Shown: positions 8,137-15,606 of the stretch, in pieces
Position numbering within the stretch: the stretch's first letter is position 1
Layout: every line of letters starts with the position of its first letter
Source: Paracoccaceae bacterium
Lineage (GTDB): Bacteria; Pseudomonadota; Alphaproteobacteria; Rhodobacterales; Rhodobacteraceae
Direction of reading: 5' to 3'
NCBI GenBank assembly: GCA_007695345.1
Contig: REDZ01000060.1
Span: 1 to 34,574, forward strand
Length of the DNA: 34,574 bases
Made by a program: the position numbers and the translations under genes
The notes under the pieces: generated by a model
Seen by the model: the letters and a program-made list of their open reading frames with translations, nothing else
Told to the model about the DNA's origin: nothing
Database searches by the model: none

Positions 8137-9147
8137 ATGGGTGTGCGCGAACAGTTGCGGTTGCGGGGCGAACGCCAGGCAAAGCTGCTGCGCGCTTTGC
8201 GCAAGGCCGCCAGCCTGCGCCGCTGTGCGGACCGGACCGACCGCATCCGCCCGCGTGATATTCTGGCCTTTGTCACCCTGCGCAATGAATTGCCGCGCCT
8301 GCCGTATTTTCTGGAGTATTACCGCGCGCAGGGTGTGGCGCATTTTCTGATGGTGGATAATGGCTCGGATGACGGGACGCGCGAATGGCTGGAAAAGCAG
8401 CGCGATGTGTCGCTCTGGACCACGCCGGCCAGCTACAAGGCGGCGGGGTTCGGCATCGACTGGCTGAACCATCTGCTGTGGCGCTTCGGGGCGGGGCATT
8501 GGTGCCTGACGCTCGATGTCGATGAATTTCTGGTCTATCCGTTCTGCGACACGCGCCCTCTCAGCGCGCTGACCGACTGGCTGGAGGCACAGGGGCGGCG
8601 ATCCTTCTCGGCCATGCTTCTGGACATGTACCCCAAAGGCGCGATCTCGGCGCAGCCCTATGCCTCGGGGCAGAACCCTTTCGAGATTGCGCGCTGGTTC
8701 GATGCGGGCAACCATGTCATCTCGCGCAACCCGAAATATCACAATCTGTGGATACAGGGTGGCGTGCGTCAGCGCGTCATCCTGCGCGACAGCCCGGAAC
8801 AGGCGCCCGCGCTCAACAAGATCCCGCTGGTGCTCTGGACCCGGAAATACGCCTATAAAAGCTCCACTCACATGCTGCTGCCGCGCGGGTTGAACAAGGT
8901 CTATGATGCAGGCGGGGGGGAACTGGCCTCGGGCGTGCTGCTGCATGCGAAATTCCTTGATCTGGTGGTGGACAAGGCACAGGAAGAACTGCAGCGCGGG
9001 CAGCATTATGCCGGCTCGCGCGAGTATCGGGCCTATGCCGACACGCTGGCGCGCGATCAGGATTTGTGGTGCGAATGGTCGCAGGAATACATCAACTGGC
9101 GCCAGTTGGAGATTCTGGGTCTGATGTCGAAAGGGGATTGGGCATGA
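8137..9147 (+). CDS. Glycosyltransferase family 2-like protein (second of two paralogs)
   Basis: The product is 336 residues from the ATG at 8137. An in-frame ATG at 8104 would add 11 residues; the later start lines up better with the paralog and has an AGG-rich stretch before it. Motifs are ILAFVTLRNELPRLPYFLEY (42-61), DNGSDDGT (74-81) and the metal-binding DVDE (127-130), then MYPKGA and WFDAGNHVISRNPKYH. It shares motif order and spacing with the gene before it, implying duplication and divergence. The stop overlaps the next start as ATGA at 9144-9147, so it is translationally coupled to the branching glycosyltransferase. Substrate unknown; surface polysaccharide or glycolipid assembly is an inference from the neighbours. 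Confidence 0.84.
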   Translation: MGVREQLRLRGERQAKLLRALRKAASLRRCADRTDRIRPRDILAFVTLRNELPRLPYFLEYYRAQGVAHFLMVDNGSDDGTREWLEKQRDVSLWTTPASYKAAGFGIDWLNHLLWRFGAGHWCLTLDVDEFLVYPFCDTRPLSALTDWLEAQGRRSFSAMLLDMYPKGAISAQPYASGQNPFEIARWFDAGNHVISRNPKYHNLWIQGGVRQRVILRDSPEQAPALNKIPLVLWTRKYAYKSSTHMLLPRGLNKVYDAGGGELASGVLLHAKFLDLVVDKAQEELQRGQHYAGSREYRAYADTLARDQDLWCEWSQEYINWRQLEILGLMSKGDWA

Positions 9148-10802
9148 GCGCGCGGCTGGGCATCGTGATGCTGTGTCACACGGCGCTGGACCGCGCGGAA
9201 CAGGTCGCGCGCTTCTGGATGCAGGCGGGCTGCCCGGTGGTCATGCATATCGACCGCGCGGTGCCGGAGCGCGAGGTGACAGCGCTGCGCGCGGCATTGG
9301 GATCGCAGGATCTGCTGCGTTTTGGCCCGCGCTACCGCTGTCCCTGGGGGTCATGGAATATCGTGCGCGCGTCGCAGGATGCGGCCGCGCTGTTGTTGCG
9401 CGAATTCCCGCAGGTCAATCATGTGATGCTGAGTTCGGGTGCCTGCCTGCCCCTGCGTCCGGTCGCGCAGATGCTGGAGATGCTTTCAGCCCGACCCGAT
9501 ACCGATTTCATCGAATCCGTCGCGATCGACCATGCGACATGGATCATGGGGGGCTTGTCCGAGGAACGCTTCACCCTCTATTTCCCGTTCAACTGGCGCA
9601 GCCAGCGCTGGCTGTTCGACCGCGCGGTGGACTGGCAGCGCCGCTTGCGCATCCGCCGCGAGATCCCGCGCCCGCTGGCGCCACATATGGGGTCGCAATG
9701 GTGGTGCCTGACCCGCACCACGTTGCAGGCGATCCTGACCCACCCGAAGCGCGCGCGGTATGAGCGTTATTTTCGCCGCAACTGGATTCCTGACGAATCC
9801 TATTTCCAGACGCTGGTGCGCCTGCATGCGCGCGAGATCGAAAGCCGCTCGCTGACGCTGGTGAAATTCGACCGCAACGGGCGGCCCAACCTGTTCTATG
9901 ACGACCATCTGAACCTGCTGCGCCGGTCTGATTGCCTGATGGCGCGCAAGATCTGGCCGGGGGCGGATGGTCTGTATGATTTCTTTCTGTCCGACCAGCC
10001 CGCCAGGCTGCCAGCGGTCCCGGCAGAACCTGCCAAGATCGACCGCTATTTTGAACTGGCCGAACGCCAGCGGACCGAAGGGCGCGCGGGGTTGTATATG
10101 CAAAGCCGCTTTCCCGATATCAATGAGACAGGCGCGGCGCGCAGTGCGGGCCCCTATGTGGGATTTGCGGGCTTTGACCATGTGTTCGAGAATTTCGACT
10201 ACTGGCTGGGGCAGGTCACGGGGCTGCGCCCGCATGGGCATCTTTATGCGCCGGGGTGCGTGCAGTTTCATGGCGGCGCGCAGGTCTGGCATGGTGCGCT
10301 CAGCGCTTCGGCCAAGTTGCGCGACTATAACCCGCGCATGTTCCTGACCAATCTCTTGTGGTCCACGCGCGGCGAGGTTCAGGCCTTCAGCTTCGGCCCC
10401 GAGGATACGCTGGGTCATGAGATGATCGATTTCATGACCTATGACCCCAATGCCACGCTGGCAGTTATCCGCGGTGCTTGGCTGCTGCCATTGTGGCGGG
10501 GCGAGGCGCGGTCAGAGGATCTGTTGGCCCATGCCGGGGCACTGCAACGGCGCGAACAGGACTGGCTGGGGCAGATGGCCTCGCGCTGGGCGCAGGCGCG
10601 GGTGCACGTCTGGTCGCTGGGCGAGATGCTGGCCGCTCCCAACCCCCGGCTGGAAGAAATCGTGACCCGCCTGGGCGGCACGGCGGGGCTGCAGGCGCAT
10701 GGCTACCCGTCCCTGCGCCCGCGAGAGGGGTTTGACGACTGGCTGGTGGGCCTGCGCAACAAGGGTCTGCCCCCGCAGATTCTGAAGGATTATCAGCCCT
10801 GA
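9144..10802 (+). CDS. Core-2/I-branching-type beta-1,6-N-acetylglucosaminyltransferase with DUF5928-like tail
   Basis: The product is 552 residues. The N-terminal 230 or so residues match the Branch family (GT14): LGIVMLCHTALDRAEQ at the start, HIDRAVPE (35-42), LSSGACLPLRP (97-106), GSQWWCLT (183-190) and IPDESYFQ (215-222), which are family signatures. The C-terminal part (about 300-552) is not part of the branching fold; it contains GFDHVFENFDYWLGQ, VQFHGGAQVWHG and a late block around MIDFMTYDP, and corresponds to the DUF5928 region found in Rhodobacterales. The start is at ATGA overlapping the previous stop, with AAAGGGGA before it. Family members transfer GlcNAc or xylose in beta-1,6 linkage; the bacterial acceptor is unknown. 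The sulfotransferase gene follows after 20 nt. Confidence 0.87.
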   Translation: MSARLGIVMLCHTALDRAEQVARFWMQAGCPVVMHIDRAVPEREVTALRAALGSQDLLRFGPRYRCPWGSWNIVRASQDAAALLLREFPQVNHVMLSSGACLPLRPVAQMLEMLSARPDTDFIESVAIDHATWIMGGLSEERFTLYFPFNWRSQRWLFDRAVDWQRRLRIRREIPRPLAPHMGSQWWCLTRTTLQAILTHPKRARYERYFRRNWIPDESYFQTLVRLHAREIESRSLTLVKFDRNGRPNLFYDDHLNLLRRSDCLMARKIWPGADGLYDFFLSDQPARLPAVPAEPAKIDRYFELAERQRTEGRAGLYMQSRFPDINETGAARSAGPYVGFAGFDHVFENFDYWLGQVTGLRPHGHLYAPGCVQFHGGAQVWHGALSASAKLRDYNPRMFLTNLLWSTRGEVQAFSFGPEDTLGHEMIDFMTYDPNATLAVIRGAWLLPLWRGEARSEDLLAHAGALQRREQDWLGQMASRWAQARVHVWSLGEMLAAPNPRLEEIVTRLGGTAGLQAHGYPSLRPREGFDDWLVGLRNKGLPPQILKDYQP

Positions 10803-10822
10803 GCGGGCAGGAGGCGACGCAC

Positions 10823-12238
10823 ATGGCGCAGTTTGACTATTTCGTGGTGCTGGCCGAAATGCGCACAGGCTCGAACCTGCTCGAGGCGTATCTGAACAGC
10901 TTTGACGGGCTGTCCTGCGAAGGTGAAGTGTTCAACCCGGCCTTTGTGGCCTATCCCAAGATCGATGCGCTTTACGGGGTGACACGCGCAGCGCGCGATG
11001 CCGACCCGCTGGCGCTGCTGGCGCAGATCGCGGATCAGCCGGGGCTGAACGGGTTTCGCTATTTCCACGATCATGACCCGCGCGTGTTCGACACGTTCAT
11101 GCGTGATCCGCGCTGCGCCAAGATCGTGCTGACGCGCAATCCGCTGGAATCCTATGTCTCACTCAAGATCGCGCGCGAAACGCAGCAATGGCGGCTGGGC
11201 GATGTAAAGAACAAGCGCGCGGCGCAGGTGGTGTTCGACCCGGTCGAATTTGCCGACCATGTCACCGAGTTGCAGGGCTTTCAGACCCGCGTGCAGCATG
11301 TGCTTCAGACCACGGGGCAGACGGCATTCTATATCGGGTATGAGGATATCAAGGATCTGGATATCATCAACGGACTTGCAGGCTGGCTGGGGCTGACCGA
11401 GCGGGTCGAACAGGCCCCGCGCAGGATGAAGCGCCAGAACCCCGAGCCGCTGGAAGAAAAACTTCTCAACCCCGAGGCGGTATCAGACGGGATCGCCCGG
11501 CTGGACCGGTTCAACCTGTCCCGCACCCCCAATTTCGAGCCCCGCCAATCCCCGCCCATCGGCGCGTTCCGGGCCTGCGCGCGCACGCCACTGATCCATG
11601 CGCCCATCCCTGGCGGGAATGACCGGGCGATCCATGCCTGGATGGCGCAGATCGACGGGGTGGCGCCCGACGCGCTGCTGCGCGATTTCACGCCGCGCGC
11701 CTGGCACGACTGGCAGGCGGCGCATCCGCAGCGCGTGGCCTTCAGCGTGTTGCGCCACCCTCTGGCCCGCGCGCATGAGACATTCGTCCGGCAGGTCATT
11801 CTGGGCAAGCGCGTCAATGTGCGCGCCTTTATCGAACGCGTGCATGGCGTGCGCCTGCCCGCGGATGCGGAAGAGGCGCGCGGCTGGGCGAATGCCGAGC
11901 ATCGGGCCGGGTTTCTGGGCTATCTGCATTTCGTCCAGGCCAATCTGGCCGGGCAGACTGCGCTGCCCACCCGCGCGATCTGGGCCAGCCAGTCGCGACT
12001 GATCGAGGCCATCGTGACGCAATGCCCGCCCCACCGGTTGATCCGGGCCGAACGGCTGGCCGAGGACCTGCCCGCGCTGGGCGGTGAGCTGGGGCAGGAT
12101 TTGCCGGAATATGCCGAGGGCCCGGGCGATCTGCCGCTGGATCTGGCCGCGATCCATGATGCGGCGCTCGATACGGCCTGCCGCGCGGCCTATACCGAGG
12201 ATTACCTGCGCCTGGGCTTTGGCGATTGGGCGCGCTGA
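10823..12238 (+). CDS. Two-module sulfotransferase-like protein (NodH-like N-terminal half)
   Basis: The product is 471 residues. The first half resembles NodH/Stf0-type sulfotransferases that move sulfate from PAPS to a sugar. The 5'-phosphosulfate loop is EMRTGSNLLEAYL (12-24) and the 3'-phosphate motif is LTRNPLESYVSLK (103-115). The second half holds another sulfotransferase-like pattern: RTPLIHAPIPGGNDR, a degenerate PAPS loop, then FSVLRHPLARAHETFV at about 308-323, resembling the sulfotransferase family 2 RhP motif. Most family members carry one such domain, so this looks like a fusion; the second module may be inactive. GCAGGAGG precedes the ATG at 10823. It is probably co-transcribed with the branching transferase and would sulfate its product. 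Confidence 0.82.
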   Translation: MAQFDYFVVLAEMRTGSNLLEAYLNSFDGLSCEGEVFNPAFVAYPKIDALYGVTRAARDADPLALLAQIADQPGLNGFRYFHDHDPRVFDTFMRDPRCAKIVLTRNPLESYVSLKIARETQQWRLGDVKNKRAAQVVFDPVEFADHVTELQGFQTRVQHVLQTTGQTAFYIGYEDIKDLDIINGLAGWLGLTERVEQAPRRMKRQNPEPLEEKLLNPEAVSDGIARLDRFNLSRTPNFEPRQSPPIGAFRACARTPLIHAPIPGGNDRAIHAWMAQIDGVAPDALLRDFTPRAWHDWQAAHPQRVAFSVLRHPLARAHETFVRQVILGKRVNVRAFIERVHGVRLPADAEEARGWANAEHRAGFLGYLHFVQANLAGQTALPTRAIWASQSRLIEAIVTQCPPHRLIRAERLAEDLPALGGELGQDLPEYAEGPGDLPLDLAAIHDAALDTACRAAYTEDYLRLGFGDWAR

Positions 12239-12358
12239 AAGACGCCTGCGCAGCGATCCGGGGCCGGCGGTGTATCTGGATATTTTTACAAAGATGAAAG
12301 GGCAGGGGGGGGCGGTTGTCCTGGCGCTCAAGGCCCTTTGGGCCGGGTTCGGGCCGGA
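12239..12358. other. Gap between convergent genes with an AT-rich patch and small hairpin
   Basis: This 120-bp gap separates the sulfotransferase gene (+) and ptsN (-). An AT-rich patch at about 12271-12300 (TATCTGGATATTTTTAC and following) stands out. A GGCCC-TTT-GGGCC hairpin lies at 12332-12344 and could help end ptsN transcription. A G8 run is at 12305-12312. Confidence 0.35.
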
Positions 12359-12823
12359 TCAGGCGGCCTTGTTGGCCTCGGGCGCGCTGAGGATGGCGTG
12401 CAGCTTGGCCGGGTCATCATTGGCGCGCAGCTTTTCGCAGATATGGGGGTTGCGCAGGGTGCGCGAGATGAAGGCCAATGCCTTGAGATGTTCGACCCCC
12501 GCCTCGCGCGGGGCGAAGAGCGCAAAGACCAGATCGACCGGTGATTTGTCAACCGAGCCGTAGTCGAGCGGCTTTTCCAGCCGGAAGAATACCCCGAGCA
12601 CCGAGTCGATCCCGTCGAGCCGCGCATGGGGCACCGCCACACCATGCCCGACACCTGTGGGGCCAAGGCTTTCGCGTTCCTGCAGCGCCGAGATGGCCGT
12701 TTCCTGATCCAGACCATAGACCGACTTCGCGACATCGCCAATGCTTTGAAACAGGCGTTTCTTGCTGGTGGCAGAGGACAGGAAACGCACGGCCTTGGGA
12801 TTGAGCAAGGTGATCATGTCCAT
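12359..12823 (-). CDS. ptsN: PTS IIA-like nitrogen regulatory protein PtsN (EIIA-Ntr)
   Basis: The 154-residue product is a single PTS EIIA type-2 domain, the usual size of PtsN. The phosphorylated histidine is H66 in GVGHGVAVPHARLDG. The block KPLDYGSVDKSPVDLVFALF and the C-terminal HLKALAFISRTLRN are family-typical. PtsN receives phosphate from NPr and EI-Ntr and adjusts potassium transport and stress responses rather than moving sugar. It is the last gene of the nrnC-lptCAB-hpf-ptsN run, 71 nt after hpf. A very stable hairpin in that gap may lower its read-through. The E. coli order lptB-rpoN-hpf-ptsN is kept except for rpoN. Confidence 0.92.
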   Translation of the reverse strand: MDMITLLNPKAVRFLSSATSKKRLFQSIGDVAKSVYGLDQETAISALQERESLGPTGVGHGVAVPHARLDGIDSVLGVFFRLEKPLDYGSVDKSPVDLVFALFAPREAGVEHLKALAFISRTLRNPHICEKLRANDDPAKLHAILSAPEANKAA

Positions 12824-12853
12824 GATGGCGGGCTCCCGGTCAGCAAAATGGGC

Positions 12854-12877
12854 GGGCCCCGGCGCAAGCCGGGGCCC
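12854..12877 (-). terminator. Strong hairpin between hpf and ptsN (terminator or attenuator)
   Basis: GGGCCCCGGC (12854-12863) and GCCGGGGCCC (12868-12877) form a perfect 10-bp GC stem around a 4-nt loop. Read on the minus strand it starts 17 nt after the hpf stop and is followed by GCCCATTTTGC, a short T run after a few spacer bases. Partial termination, or RNA processing within the operon, is likely. Confidence 0.6.
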
Positions 12878-12894
12878 GGGTGAAAAGGAATGGG

Positions 12895-13461
12895 TTATTG
12901 CGGGTCGATCCAGCCGATATTGCCGTCGTCTCGCCGATAGACGACATTCAGCCCGCCATGGCGCTCATTGCGGAAAATCAGAACAGGCGCATGGGCGAGT
13001 TCCATCTGCATCACGGCTTCTCCTGCGGATAAGGATGGAATGCGGGTTTCCATCTCGGCAATGATGATCGGTTGCAGACTGTCAGGCTCGCTATCAGTCG
13101 CATTCTCGTCTCCGGCGAGGATATAGGACGATGCGCCGGCAAACTCAACCGGTTTGGCGCGGTCGCGGTGATGGTCTTTCAGGCGGCGCTTGTAGCGGCG
13201 CAACTGCTTGTCGAGTTTCTCGCGGCAGGATTCGAATGCGGCATAGATTTCTGTCGCCTGCGCCTTGGCCTGCGCGGTCAGCCCGGTGGACAGATGCAGC
13301 GTTGCCTCGCAGACGAGGTTATGGGCATCACGCGAAAAGATCACGACGGCTTCGGTCGGGCGCTGCTGATACTTCTCGACCAGTTCGCCGAATTCGGCCT
13401 TCACATGGGTCTGCAGGGCTTCCCCGATATCGATCTGTTTGCCGCTGATCTGGTAACGCAT
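12895..13461 (-). CDS. hpf: Ribosome hibernation-promoting factor, long form
   Basis: The 188-residue product starts MRYQISGKQIDIGEALQTHV, the N-terminal S30AE domain (about 1-100) that binds the 30S decoding site. A variable linker follows, then the C-terminal dimerisation domain from about 130 (IIIAEMETRIPSLSAGEAVM, then APVLIFRNERHGGLNVVYRR). This makes it the long form that pairs 70S ribosomes into 100S particles during slow growth. The start at 13461 is chosen because GGAGG lies 6 nt upstream; an open extension of 77 codons upstream has no family similarity. The 172-nt gap to lptB has a TTGACA on the minus strand (13586-13581) but no clear -10. rpoN, which sits here in E. coli, is missing. 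Confidence 0.93.
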   Translation of the reverse strand: MRYQISGKQIDIGEALQTHVKAEFGELVEKYQQRPTEAVVIFSRDAHNLVCEATLHLSTGLTAQAKAQATEIYAAFESCREKLDKQLRRYKRRLKDHHRDRAKPVEFAGASSYILAGDENATDSEPDSLQPIIIAEMETRIPSLSAGEAVMQMELAHAPVLIFRNERHGGLNVVYRRDDGNIGWIDPQ

Positions 13462-13633
13462 ACGCGCCTCCTTGGTGTTTGGGCAGGCCGCAGATGGCCC
13501 GCCGGTGTTATCTGGTCCTGCATCGCGCGATGGGGAAACGCGCCTGTCCTCGGCACATTTGGCGTCATATCGGGACAGGATGTCAATGCTTTCGCGACGG
13601 GTCGTGGTGCAGCCTGGGGCGGGGCGCGGTGGC

Positions 13634-14422
13634 TCAGTCCAGCCGGAAATCCGCGCCCAGATAGACGCGGCGGACCTCTGGATCGGCCACAACCTCTGCG
13701 GGTGTCCCGGAATTCAGGACGCGCCCGTCATGCAGGATATAGGCGCGGTCCACGATGGCGAGGGTTTCGCGGACATTGTGATCGGTGATCAGAACGCCCA
13801 GCCCGCGGGTCTTGAGATCGGCCACCAGCGCGCGAATCTCTCCCACGGCAATCGGGTCCACCCCGGCGAAGGGTTCGTCCAGCAGCACATAGCGCGGCCG
13901 CGCGGCCAGCGCGCGCGCGATTTCCACCCGTCTGCGTTCGCCGCCCGACAATGCGAGCGCGGGCGAGTCGCGCAGATGCCCGATCGAGAATTCGGCCAGC
14001 AGCCGTTCCAGCGTGTCGCGGCGCGCGTGGCGGTCACGTTCGGTCACCTCCAGCACCGCCATGATATTCTGCGCCACGCTCAGCCCGCGAAAGATCGACA
14101 TTTCCTGTGGCAGATAGCCCAGCCCCAGTCGCGCGCGCCGAAAGAGCGGCAGGTCAGTTGCGTCCTGCCCGTCAATGCGCACCCCGCCGCCTTCATGTTT
14201 GACGATCCCGGCGATGCAGTAGAAACAGGTTGTCTTGCCGCAACCATTGGGACCTAACAGCGCCACCACCTCGCCCGGTTCCAGATGCAGCGACACATCG
14301 CGCAGGATCACGCGCTTGCCATAGTTTTTCCGCAACCCTTCGATCACCAGCGCCGCGTCCCTGCGCTGATCAATCGCGGGCGGGGCCATCGGGCCTGTCT
14401 GTGTTTCCGACGTGGTCTGCAT
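13634..14422 (-). CDS. lptB: LPS export ABC transporter ATP-binding protein LptB
   Basis: The 262-residue ATPase powers lipopolysaccharide extraction from the inner membrane by LptFG. The Walker A reads GPNGCGKTT (57-65), with Cys where most LptB have Ala. The Q-loop is YLPQEMSIFRGLSV, the signature LSGGERRRVEIARAL (158-172), the Walker B YVLLDEPFAGVDP (178-190) and the switch His is H215 in ITDHNVRET. The DEPFAGVDPIAV wording is typical of LptB rather than of LivG or other ABC ATPases. The start at 14422 lies 4 nt after the lptA stop; an in-frame ATG 11 codons later is the alternative. The N-terminus is about 20 residues longer than E. coli LptB. Confidence 0.94.
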   Translation of the reverse strand: MQTTSETQTGPMAPPAIDQRRDAALVIEGLRKNYGKRVILRDVSLHLEPGEVVALLGPNGCGKTTCFYCIAGIVKHEGGGVRIDGQDATDLPLFRRARLGLGYLPQEMSIFRGLSVAQNIMAVLEVTERDRHARRDTLERLLAEFSIGHLRDSPALALSGGERRRVEIARALAARPRYVLLDEPFAGVDPIAVGEIRALVADLKTRGLGVLITDHNVRETLAIVDRAYILHDGRVLNSGTPAEVVADPEVRRVYLGADFRLD

Positions 14423-14426
14423 GGGG

Positions 14427-14948
14427 TCAGGGCGTCGTCTGGATAATGGTGCGCACATTGCCGTCCATCCGGCCGCGCGATGCGCCCAGATCAACGGTCA
14501 GCCGATCGCCTGACAGCACGTTCGGCCCCTGTGTCAGGATGACATCGCCGCGCATGGTGACGGTGCCTGCAACGACCTCATAGATGGCTTCCTGCGCTTC
14601 TGCGGCCTCTTCTGCGGTGACGAGCGTGACGCCGCCCTCGGCTTCCAGCCGCAGGATACGGTTGCTGGCGCCGGGATCGTAGAAAATGCGGATCACAGGG
14701 GCGGCAAGGCGCATGTCGCCCTGGCCCAGCACGGCATTGCCGCGCAGCAATGTCTCGCCCGTGGTGTTGTCCACATCCAGACTGTCGGCGCGCAGCTCGA
14801 CCGGTTCGCCGCGCACGCTTTCAAGGCCCGAAAAGTTCATCCCGGTGCCCTGGGCTGCCGCAGGAGCCAGCGTGCCCAGCGCCCAGAACAGCGCCCCGGC
14901 AAGGGCGGCACAGGTCAGGGCAGACCGAGAGATGGCTTTGGGGCGCAA
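14427..14948 (-). CDS. lptA: LPS transport periplasmic protein LptA
   Basis: The 173-residue product has a signal peptide (ALTCAALAGALFWALGTLAP then AAAQG, cleavage near residue 33). A beta-jellyroll OstA/LptA domain follows: VELRADSLDVDNTTGETLLR, an early strand pair, and VTMRGDVILTQGPNVLSGDR, the closing family motif. LptA forms the periplasmic bridge that carries LPS between LptC and LptD. The start is a TTG at 14948 preceded by TGAGGAG with 9-nt spacing. No ATG occurs before the mature domain, so the TTG is needed to encode the signal peptide. It sits 13 nt after lptC. Confidence 0.9.
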   Translation of the reverse strand: MRPKAISRSALTCAALAGALFWALGTLAPAAAQGTGMNFSGLESVRGEPVELRADSLDVDNTTGETLLRGNAVLGQGDMRLAAPVIRIFYDPGASNRILRLEAEGGVTLVTAEEAAEAQEAIYEVVAGTVTMRGDVILTQGPNVLSGDRLTVDLGASRGRMDGNVRTIIQTTP

Positions 14949-14961
14949 GCGGGCGGGCTCC

Positions 14962-15606
14962 TCATTCCGGGTCAGGATGGTATATCACCCTGACATCGCC
15001 CCGAAACGCAAGCAGATATCCGTCCGAATCGTTCTCTGAGGGGCGGATTGTGACGGTTCGTGCCGTAATCTCGCCGGGCGGACCGGTGGCTGTTACCCCG
15101 CCCGTGCCCAGGATGTGAGAGCGGTCGAGCGCAGTGGTCAGTTCGCGCATCCGCGCATCATACCCGTCGGAACTGACGAGCCTCACATCCCCGCGCATCA
15201 CCAGTCGCTCGGTTGTCTGGTCAAGCTGCCCGCTTTCGGATTCGAATTCGACCTGCCGGCCATTCGGGAAGCTCAGCAATCCGCGTGGAGCGTCCAGAAA
15301 CAGCCGCAAGGGTGCATCGCCGCGCGGATCGCCGGGGGTGCGCAGGGCGGCGGCAGTCACGTTCAGCGCGGCATCGTCGCGGGTGACACCGGCAATGCGG
15401 ACCATGCCGATCCGCGGCTCGCGCGTCAGTTCCTCGATATCGAGACCGGACTCCTGCACCGCCTGATCGGGGTCAACCTGCCCCGAGATCAGGAAGATCG
15501 TGGACAAGAGCACAAGCGCGGCCAGTGGCAGGACCCAGCGCAGCACCCTGCCCAGAGCGGCGGTTACGCTGTCCCATGCGGTCAGACGGCGCAAGGCGCG
15601 GCTCAA
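14962..15606 (-). CDS. lptC: LPS export protein LptC
   Basis: The 214-residue bitopic protein has one membrane helix at about 22-44 (WVLPLAALVLLSTIFLISGQ) and a periplasmic beta domain. The domain holds two repeats of the LptC/LptA pattern (ERLVMRGDVRLVSSDGYDAR and later LLAFRGDVRVIYHP). LptC docks on LptFG and hands LPS to LptA. The call is supported by position directly upstream of lptA and lptB. The start is a TTG at 15606 overlapping the nrnC stop as TTGA; no ATG is available before the helix. A GTG about 20 codons later would leave almost no cytosolic residues. Confidence 0.88.
   Translation of the reverse strand: MSRALRRLTAWDSVTAALGRVLRWVLPLAALVLLSTIFLISGQVDPDQAVQESGLDIEELTREPRIGMVRIAGVTRDDAALNVTAAALRTPGDPRGDAPLRLFLDAPRGLLSFPNGRQVEFESESGQLDQTTERLVMRGDVRLVSSDGYDARMRELTTALDRSHILGTGGVTATGPPGEITARTVTIRPSENDSDGYLLAFRGDVRVIYHPDPE

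Noticed and set aside
13558-13586. TTGACA on the minus strand upstream of hpf as a full promoter
   Set aside because: No acceptable -10 element lies at 16-18 nt spacing, so only the hexamer is noted.
13634-14422. LptB Walker A with Cys (GPNGCGKTT) as a defective ATPase
   Set aside because: The invariant GxxGxGKT residues are intact, and the Ala-to-Cys position tolerates changes in ABC ATPases.
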